Origin: Lingula anatina
Lineage: Eukaryota; Brachiopoda; Lingulata; Lingulida; Lingulidae
Direction: 5' to 3'
DNA length: 64,000 nt
Assembly: GCF_001039355.2 (NCBI RefSeq)
Contig: NW_019775358.1
Location: forward strand, 179,370-243,369
Every line of letters starts with the position of its first letter. Within the stretch, counting starts at the first letter, position 1. A program made the translations under genes and the position numbers. This document shows positions 57,249 to 64,000 of the stretch, one piece after another. The notes under the pieces were generated by a model. The model saw nothing but the letters and a program-made list of their open reading frames with translations, did no database searches and was not told where the DNA came from.

Positions 57249-59705
57249 ATGTCGAGCTTGTACAGGGATTCTCTGGAATCGGATGTACAGCGCCGCTATG
57301 ACGAGAAAATTAGGGATATCGGCGGATTGGATCCATATTGCATTGCAAAGAAAGACCTAGACAAAGACAAGAAATCCTGGCCTCATGTAACCACCGTTGA
57401 TCTAGTGGACTTTTTGATATTTAGGAAGTCTTACTATACAACAGATGAACTCCGAAGCTACAAATCTCTGGAGGCATATAAACTTTTCCAGGACGGATGG
57501 ATCAAGGAAATCCTGCACAAAGAAATCAACTCATTTCATCTCCTCAAAGCTAAGGTAAGCAAAACTGTCCATATGTTAACCTAGTAAAAGTATGTAAACG
57601 GATTTTATTGGTCTGAATAGGTGGTTGAATAATGGTTTGTCACATGCAGTACAGACTAGTAGTCTTGCATTTTATGTAACACTGACAAAATTCTTGTTAG
57701 AGAACCAAGAACTTGACACAGAAAATGAAATTTTCTTTATTTCTCACTTTTGTTAGCAATCACCTCCAACTTAAGAATATCATTAGCAAAAATAACCTTT
57801 GCTGGGTTGGATGATCATTTAGACAAATTACATAGCCTTCATGGAAAGCAAGCATGATGTATTTAAACTATTTATTAATATGGAAGACTTAAATGTATAC
57901 TTTCAAAGGTGTTTTGCATATATTCAAGCACTCGGATTAATAAATTATGATATCCCAAATTTAAGGCTTAATTTAGATTTTTAGTTGAATGAAATACTTT
58001 TTGATATTTTAGGTCTATCATTCAATGCGTATCAGGGAGAAACCGTTGGAGCCCTGGGTGATTGTTAGCAACAAAGGGGACATAAGGAGTGGTCACTGCA
58101 CCTGCATGGCTGGACTGGGGGAAGCCTGTAGCCATATAGCCACTTTGTTGTTTGCAGCAGAAACTTGGACGAAAATCAGACAAGAGGCATCAGTTACAGA
58201 TGTGCCTGCATACTGGATGATGCCGTCATCAACTCAGGTACAGTGTGAAATAGAAAATTATGTGAATATATGTATATATATATATATATATAAATGGATT
58301 TTTGATATGTAGGATATCAAGCAATGCTTTTGATATGAGTTTTACAAGTATTGTTTAGATTAAACACACAGCAAAACTTATTCATAATTAATCTGTACAT
58401 GTATAAGTAATTTTGGATATAATCTTGTTATGATCAATGTTTGGATATGTAAAAGAAATAACACACTAATTCAATATAACAAAAATATTTAGAGAAACTT
58501 GTCACTTCTTTATATTTTTTGTTTTAATTCTTTATTTTTACTTTTAGTTGGAGCACCCGCACAAACGGATAAGGAATATAGACTTTCAGTCAGCGTCCAA
58601 AAAAAGGAAAACCAGCGAAACTTGCACAAATGAGCCCAACATGAACAACTTCTCTTCTCCAACTAAACAGGAAATGGCAAGTGCATACCAGCGCCTGCAC
58701 CGAAATGGAAAAGGGGCTGCAGTTTTAGCAACCACAGAAGGATATGCTCAACACTTTGAGCCCAAGACCGTTACAGGAGACTGGCCCATTGACATGAAAA
58801 CTGTCCATAAAGCAGATCTCCTAGATGCCGAATTAGATGATGTGTTGACACATGTAGATAGCGTAGACATTAGTGTCACTTCAGCTCAAGCTGCATTCGT
58901 AGAGGCAGAGACACGCAACCAGGCCAGGTCTAAAAAGTGGCAGAAATACAGGGTTGGCCGCATCACAGCCTCCAAAACTTATCAAGTGACTCACACCAGC
59001 ACTGAAACACCATCAAAGTCGATTTACAAGTCAATCTGCCAGCCATTGCAGGTCAGCAGTGCAGCACTGGAGTGGGGAAAGAAGAAGGAGCCGGTAGCTA
59101 AGAAGGATTATCTCAGTTTGGCACGGAATAACCACCAGGGTTTTTCAATGCATGAAAGTGGTCTTTTGCTGAACCCGGACTATCCAGAATTTGGAGCGTC
59201 TCCAGACGGCCTCATCAACTGTTCTTGCTGCGGCTCTGGGGTGTTAGAAATTAAATGCCCCTACAACATGAGGGACAGCGGTACTATTGAAATGCCTTAT
59301 TTGGTAAATGGAAAATTGAAAAGGGAATCTGCATATTATTATCAAGTACAGACACAGTTGTTCATGGCAGACCGCCAGTATTGTGATTTTTTTGTATGGA
59401 GCCCTTTTGCCCATCATCTGGAAAGAATTTACCAAGATAAAGAACTGTGGTCCATCATCTGTCATAAGGGGCAGGAATTTCATAGAAATGTAATTATGCC
59501 AGAGTTGGTATGTGGGTTTTTTTCCCGCAGGATATCCACCAAGGAATTGCCCACATATTGTGTTTGTGGTGGTGTCGATGATGGCCGTCGAATGATAGCC
59601 TGTGACGATGACAGTTGTGACATTGTTTGGTACCACATGTCATGTATTAATATGAAAAGGGCCCCTGGAAAGGGGAAGAAATGGTATTGCAGCAAATGCA
59701 CTTAG
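57249..59705 (+). CDS. SWIM zinc finger - YqaJ nuclease - PHD finger protein of the transposon
   Basis: Three exons, 57249-57554, 58013-58237 and 58548-59705, give 562 residues in frame. The SWIM motif is CTC-x7-CSH (Cys131, Cys133, Cys141, His143). The YqaJ/lambda-exonuclease fold of the PD-(D/E)xK class spans about 305-490: Glu358 in the WGKKKEPVA stretch, SPDGL with Asp397, LEIKCP with Glu411 and Lys413, and YYYQVQTQL. A C-terminal PHD finger (C4HC3 pattern CVCGG...CDDDSCDIVWYHMSCI...WYCSKC) covers 515-561. The nuclease could trim or resect transposon or donor ends and PHD could read histone tails; both are inference. An upstream in-frame ATG (57195) adds 18 hydrophobic residues unlike the family start; I chose 57249. 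AATAAA is at 59714-59719. All catalytic positions are present. Confidence 0.9.
58268..58292. repeat. (TA)n microsatellite
   Basis: Short TA run in intron 2 of the YqaJ gene. Confidence 0.85.
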
Positions 59706-59739
59706 GAATCCCAAATAAAATTGTCATTATTTTCCTAAC

Positions 59740-61060
59740 TCTGAATGTATAACAGTATCAGTCTCAACATGGGTGTCTCATGTTGTTGTGATGAAGGGTG
59801 CAATAATTATTGTTTCTAAGGTTGCCGTAAAAGAGTGGTGCTATGTTTAATTTTTGTGCCTTTTTGTATATAAGATGACCATTTTCCCAATGTTTTTTTT
59901 TCTTATTCCAAATATATAACAGTATCAGAATACAGTATCGGTCTCAACATGGGTGTCTCATGTTGTTGTGATGAAGGGTGCAATAATTATTGTTTCTAAG
60001 GTTGCCATAAAAGAGTGGTGCTATATTTAATTTTTGTGCCTTTTTGTATATAAGGTGACCATTTTCCCAATGTTTTTTTTTTTCTTATTCCAAATATATA
60101 ACAGTATCAGAATACAGTATCAGTCTCAACATGGGTGTCTCATGTTGTTGTGATGAAGGGTGCAATAATTATTGTTTCTAAGGTTGCCGTAAAAGAGTGG
60201 TGCTATATTTAATTTTTGTGCCTTTTTGTATATAAGATGACCATTTTCCCATTTTTTTTTTTCTTATTCCAAATATATAACAGTATCAGAATACAGTATC
60301 AGTCTCAACATGGGTGTCTCATGTTGTTGTGATGAAGGGTGCAATAATTATTGTTTCTAAGGTTGCCGTAAAAGAGTGGTGCTATGTTTAATTTTTGTGC
60401 CTTTTTGTATATAAGATGACCATTTTCCCAATGTTTTTTTTTCTTATTCCAAATATATAACAGTATCAGAATACAGTATCGGTCTCAACATGGGTGTCTC
60501 ATGTTGTTGTGATGAAGGGTGCAATAATTATTGTTTCTAAGGTTGCCATAAAAGAGTGGTGCTATATTTAATTTTTGTGCCTTTTTGTATATAAGGTGAC
60601 CATTTTCCCAATGTTTTTTTTTTTCTTATTCCAAATATATAACAGTATCAGAATACAGTATCAGTCTCAACATGGGTGTCTCATGTTGTTGTGATGAAGG
60701 GTGCAATAATTATTGTTTCTAAGGTTGCCGTAAAAGAGTGGTGCTATATTTAATTTTTGTGCCTTTTTGTATATAAGATGACCATTTTCCCAATGTTTTT
60801 TTTCTTATTCCAAATATATAACAGTATCAGAATACAGTATCAGTCTCAACATGGGTGTCTCATGATGTTGTGATGAAGGGTACCATAATTGTTTCTGAGG
60901 TTGCCATAAAGGAATGGTGCTAACTTTTATATGGTGCCTTTTTGTATACAAGATGTCCATTTTTTCCAGTATGTTTTTTTCGAATTCTGATTGTATAAGA
61001 GGATCAGAATGTAGTCTCATGTCATTGTGATGAAGGGTGCAATAAATGTTTCATTTATAT
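59740..61060. repeat. 180-bp tandem array with three-unit higher-order period
   Basis: Units start (GTCTCAACATGGG) at 59761, 59941, 60123, 60302, 60482, 60664 and 60843, then a degraded end. Diagnostic sites follow an ABCABC order: unit types differ at GCCGTAAAAG/GCCATAAAAG, CTATGTTT/CTATATTT and ATAAGATGACC/ATAAGGTGACC. Units 1-3 match 4-6 respectively, a triplet of about 541 bp that was itself duplicated. The array starts right after the YqaJ gene's polyadenylation signal, inside the transposon, between the two convergent genes. Confidence 0.95.
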
Positions 61061-61289
61061 CTATTTTGAAAAGTGACTGGGCTTCATATTTTTAAAAAAA
61101 AAGCTATCTGAAAGCTGACCGTCCTTAAAAGTAAACTATTCATAGAAAACTGCTTGCAATATCACTGGAGGCTTAATTAGACTTGAGGCATATTGCAATT
61201 TATTACATCTTTATTGATCAATATGTAAGATAACTTCCAACAGATATATCACTCAAACTGTTAACACACCATAATTTAAACCGACCTCC

Positions 61290-61331
61290 CCTCCCCCCCC
61301 CCCCAAAAAAAAAAAAAAAAAAAAAAAAAAA
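61290..61331. repeat. Poly(C)-poly(A) tract
   Basis: C-run followed directly by an A-run; another member of the compound homopolymer class, here inside the transposon. Confidence 0.9.
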
Positions 61332-61666
61332 ACTTCTGTGAGCAAATTACTTGCAACAGCAGCATCATTATCAATATCCTATGCAGATCATTACTGGCAT
61401 GTTATAGCTCATCCAGATTGTTCACACTTGATTTTACTTTTCTCTGTATAACCACTTGAATGGCTTTATTCACTTACTATCTCGCATATGATTATACAAA
61501 ATACAATTGTAACAAAAGTATGTTTCAACAAAACCGATCAGGTATACAGTAAACATGTACCTCCGCATGAATGCCTGGGATTGTCTTAACCTAACTTACA
61601 TTCATACTTAATTGCATTTGAAACAAATATATTTTGTAAAACACTGCTGAATCATATAATTGTCTA

Positions 61667-63494
61667 CTAATCAAAGGGCACCACTGATGGACACAGGTTT
61701 GTGAGGAAACAGCAGACATGTACAATCTTATCAATAGTCGGAACAGTTTCTCCATTTCTAAGTTTCAAGAAGTCAATTGGTATTGTACCATCTAAGATGC
61801 CAAATTTGCGACATACAAGACCAATTACTCTTTCCACGTGAATACGAACATTTGCAATTTTGCGTGTTCCTTCTACATCCATGGGGTGTAGCTGAGACTT
61901 TCCTTTGGTAAAAGCTGGAATGGCCAATTCAGCTTGATAGAAGTTAACACTTTCTTCAATAGTAAAACCTCGATCTACCATTACTATGTCACCTGGCAAA
62001 AGATTCTCCAAAATTCCAGATTCTTCAGTGATGTGCTTATCTGATGTGCGCCCACCCCAACCCTCAGAAATAAAAGTAATGACACCCTGCGGGGCAATGC
62101 CAATCAGATACTTTACTGAGTGGTAGTGCTTATAGTTTGAATATGTGTACACTTTGCTGAGGGGGGCACTGGGTTTTTCTATTTTCAGCTCAAAACAATC
62201 CAAAATTACTGCAACTTTCGTACCAAATTCTTTCCTGAACGACATTTGCATTGATATTCTTAAACTTTCTCTTTCTGGCCATTTCACAAAAAAACTTAAT
62301 CTTATATACAAAAGATCAAGGACAGAATGAAAACATTTTTGAACTGTAGATAATGATACATTAAGTTGGTAAGCTATGTCTTGAAAGCAATAATTCAACC
62401 TGAGCTTAATCATGCATAACATGAACTGATTTTCCTTTGAAAGACATTTTGAAGAATTACTCATCTGGTATTCAATCAAGTCAAATGCCACTTTTAAAGT
62501 TTCTAAATCAGGCAGTCCTGTATAGAAAGATACCTTTTTGTCATCATTTTCAAAAGCAGAAAAACTATAAAGACCCTCTCTTGAAAATGCATGCTTTTTG
62601 AAAGCGCTGGCCTCTAATACACGTGCCTTGTTGTCATTTTCAATTTTAGCAATATATTCTGATGTCAACTCTGTTTGAGTCCCTGCCTCAGATGTAGATA
62701 TGAAACTGTCAGTTTGAGTCCCTCTTTCACAAGTAGTAAACACTGGTTCCTCGGGTGCTTCCAGACTGTCTGTTATCTGTGAGGCATGTGAAATCATTGC
62801 ACTGTCATGTTCATGGATGATGTTTGCAGCAGCAAGGCGAGGGTTTTTAAGTGTCAATAGTGATGAGATGGCATCTGACACTTTCCTTTTACCTTCACGT
62901 TGCTTAGCACGATGGTACCTTGCATTTGATGGCTCTGGCTTTGTACTTGAGTGACCCAAAGCAATTGTTGGCAGCCATGATGGACTATTCCTGTCGTGAA
63001 GATATGCATTTTCACCTATAAATAACAACAAATACAACTGCAGACAGATGAACTATGAACCATATATGCACTGATAACACATTAGCATAATTAACAGTAA
63101 ATCTACAAAGCCATTTTTGAAGAGATATTACTGCTTCCATACATAAATTGAAGCAGGGTGAGAAAAAATGAATGAACAAGTTTAAATCATCTTCAGTGTA
63201 TAACCTATTTTGCTTCAGTGATCAGATGGTATGTTACAATGAAAAATTGAAGTTTTTAGCTAAAGACCTACCTCCAACAAAGTGTTTTGAACAAACGCGT
63301 GTTCTATCCCATTTCTCCTCTGAGGTAATATCTTTCCGACGGATAGCTGCTTTCCATAGTCGTCTACGTTCTTCCGATAATTTCTTTGTTTCTTCCCCTT
63401 GACCTAAAATAACTTTCGGTACCTTAAAATATCTAACATCCCTTTCTCTATTGCTGCGGTTGGAGCAACCAACAATACCACAAATGACTGGCAT
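61667..63494 (-). CDS. THAP-HTH-DDE (DDE_4) transposase
   Basis: Cut-and-paste transposase of the two-gene element. Two exons, 63272-63494 and 61667-63015, with GGAG|GTAGGT donor and TTTATAG acceptor, give 523 residues. The N-terminal THAP zinc domain (C2CH) starts MPVICGIVGCSNRSNRE (Cys5, Cys10) and includes RRLWKAA and VCSKHF, running across the intron into YLHDRNSPSWLPTIALGH. A low-complexity linker with repeated GTQT is at about 170-190. A helix-turn-helix (FQDIAYQLNVSLSTVQKCF) lies at about 285-302. The RNase-H-like core has VAVILDCFE with Asp347, VMVDRGF with Asp422 and IHVERVIG with Glu469, the expected DDE set, plus the YSNYKHYHSVKYLIGI and GWGGRTSDK family blocks. The frame is intact. 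A possible polyadenylation signal lies near 61470 on the minus strand. Confidence 0.93.
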
Positions 63495-63530
63495 TCTAAC
63501 TTTAAAACGAACTGAAAGAGCCTCGTGCTT

Positions 63531-63613
63531 TTGATGCTGTCTACAAAAATGGCGGAACGCAATTTATTTACAGTCCCGCACTCACGGAATGACGTCACGG
63601 AAATACGAAGGAT
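63531..63613 (-). promoter_or_regulatory. Right inverted segment with CRE and YY1-like sites
   Basis: TGACGTCA at 63590-63597 and ATGGCGG at 63549-63555 mirror the left segment at 57083-57170. It lies 37 bp upstream of the transposase ATG and is likely both its promoter and the transposon's right end. Confidence 0.7.
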
Positions 63614-63705
63614 TAACATACTTTATTATTTTTATATTATGGCACTTATATAGTTTGGGGGATGTTTGATTATCTCCCCGGTTTTGTAACTTTGTATCTT
63701 ATTAG

Positions 63706-64000
63706 TTTTCGTCATTTTCCTATCACACGTTAGACTTGTAAGCGTGCCGTCATTTTCATTGACAGCTCTGGAGAGGGCCCTATCCTAGTGATGCCCAGTC
63801 GGGTGTCAAGGATATGTAGAAAGAAGCGCTTACAAAGGCGATTACGTTTAACCGCAGTTAAGAGGGGTGAAGATGCATTTGAACGTTTCAGTGGGTCTTC
63901 CTCGGCAATCGAGTAATTTTACCTCGGAGATTCCTTCTTTGTTATCGGCCAAGTGATCAGATGAAACTGTCTGTCGAGAGCAAGTGGCCGTCACTTGTGT
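63706..64000 (+). mobile_element. Fragment of the 1.9-kb dispersed transposon
   Basis: Nearly identical to 49998-50300 within transposon copy 1, including TTAGACTTGTAAGCGTGCCG and GCAAGTGGCCGTCACTTGTG. It continues past the window edge. It begins about 95 bp outside the right inverted segment of the two-gene element, so whether it belongs to that element or is a neighbour is unresolved. Confidence 0.8.

Larger units (their letters stand above)
57083..63613. mobile_element. Two-gene autonomous DNA transposon (ISL2EU-like), 6.5 kb
   Basis: Inverted segments at 57083-57170 and 63531-63613 share, in order, ATCCTTCGT, the palindrome TGACGTCA, CCGCCAT, TTTGTAGACA and GCATCA, with similar spacing (34-36 bp between the middle two). 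A SWIM-YqaJ-PHD gene starts 79 bp inside the left segment and a THAP-DDE transposase gene starts 37 bp inside the right one. They converge on a tandem-repeat array. A DDE_4 transposase with THAP domain paired with a YqaJ-like nuclease is, as I recall it, the coding plan of ISL2EU elements. Exact ends and target duplication could not be fixed; both frames are intact, so the element may be young. Confidence 0.75.

Noticed and set aside
58013-58237. SWIM motif as evidence for a MULE (Mutator-like) transposase
   Set aside because: No MULE DDE core is present in the protein; the following domain is YqaJ and the transposase of the element is the separate THAP-DDE_4 gene.
59244-59701. Minus-strand frames of 73-130 codons
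   Set aside because: They are shadows of the YqaJ/PHD exon, which has clear motifs on the plus strand.
57249-59705. YqaJ gene as phage or bacterial contamination
   Set aside because: The gene has two spliceosomal introns, a PHD finger and a eukaryotic polyadenylation signal, and sits within animal DNA.
61667-63494. Transposase as a domesticated host gene (HARBI1- or THAP-like)
   Set aside because: It lies between inverted ends with a partner gene and is surrounded by transposon debris. An active or recent element is simpler, though synteny data could reverse this.

Overview
The window is animal nuclear DNA. It is AT-rich, with multi-exon genes, mostly GT-AG introns, abundant microsatellites and many DNA-transposon fragments. 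The protein set (CLP1, a ZAK-type MAP3K, TEX10, a small Golgi-type carbohydrate sulfotransferase, a THAP/DDE transposase and a SWIM-YqaJ protein) together with visibly heterozygous contig joins suggests a marine invertebrate. A mollusc, possibly a bivalve, is my best guess, but I cannot prove the taxon from sequence alone.

Layout. 1-9700: no convincing gene; microsatellites, one MITE-like palindrome and perhaps a first non-coding exon of a leftward gene at 9709-9800. 10105-17790 (+): CLP1, 12 coding exons, complete, with a U12-type AT-AC intron. One exon and an intron segment appear twice around assembly joins. 17791-22089: intergenic, containing a second copy of the 3' end of the next gene. 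22090-32026 (-): MAP3K20/ZAK, 17 coding exons, convergent with CLP1. It carries two minisatellites that are tandem copies of exon edges. 32658-33496: probable bidirectional promoter. 33497-42843 (+): TEX10, 15 coding exons. 44942-46959 (-): a three-exon sulfotransferase. 47170-54400: a decayed tandem copy of the TEX10-tail plus sulfotransferase segment, invaded by a 338-bp TTAA-flanked MITE and two copies of a 1.7-1.9 kb non-autonomous transposon. 54400-57080: foldback element, 75-bp minisatellite, no convincing gene. 57083-63613: a 6.5-kb two-gene DNA transposon. 63706-64000: another fragment of the 1.9-kb repeat.

How the genes relate. CLP1 (RNA 5'-OH kinase, mRNA 3' end and tRNA processing), ZAK (ribosome-stress kinase) and TEX10 (pre-60S rRNA processing) all touch RNA or ribosome biology, but their adjacency need not be functional. 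The functional unit that stands out is the 57-63.6 kb transposon. An intron-containing SWIM-YqaJ-nuclease-PHD gene runs rightward and a THAP-HTH-DDE transposase gene runs leftward. Each starts just inside one of two inverted terminal segments that share a perfect CRE palindrome and a YY1-like site. The tail-to-tail interval holds a higher-order tandem repeat. The composition fits what I recall of ISL2EU-type elements, with an added PHD finger and SWIM motif.

Assembly caution. The N positions at 11472, 14570-15256 and 20679 are each flanked by near-identical duplicated sequence, so those duplications may be unmerged haplotypes rather than biology.
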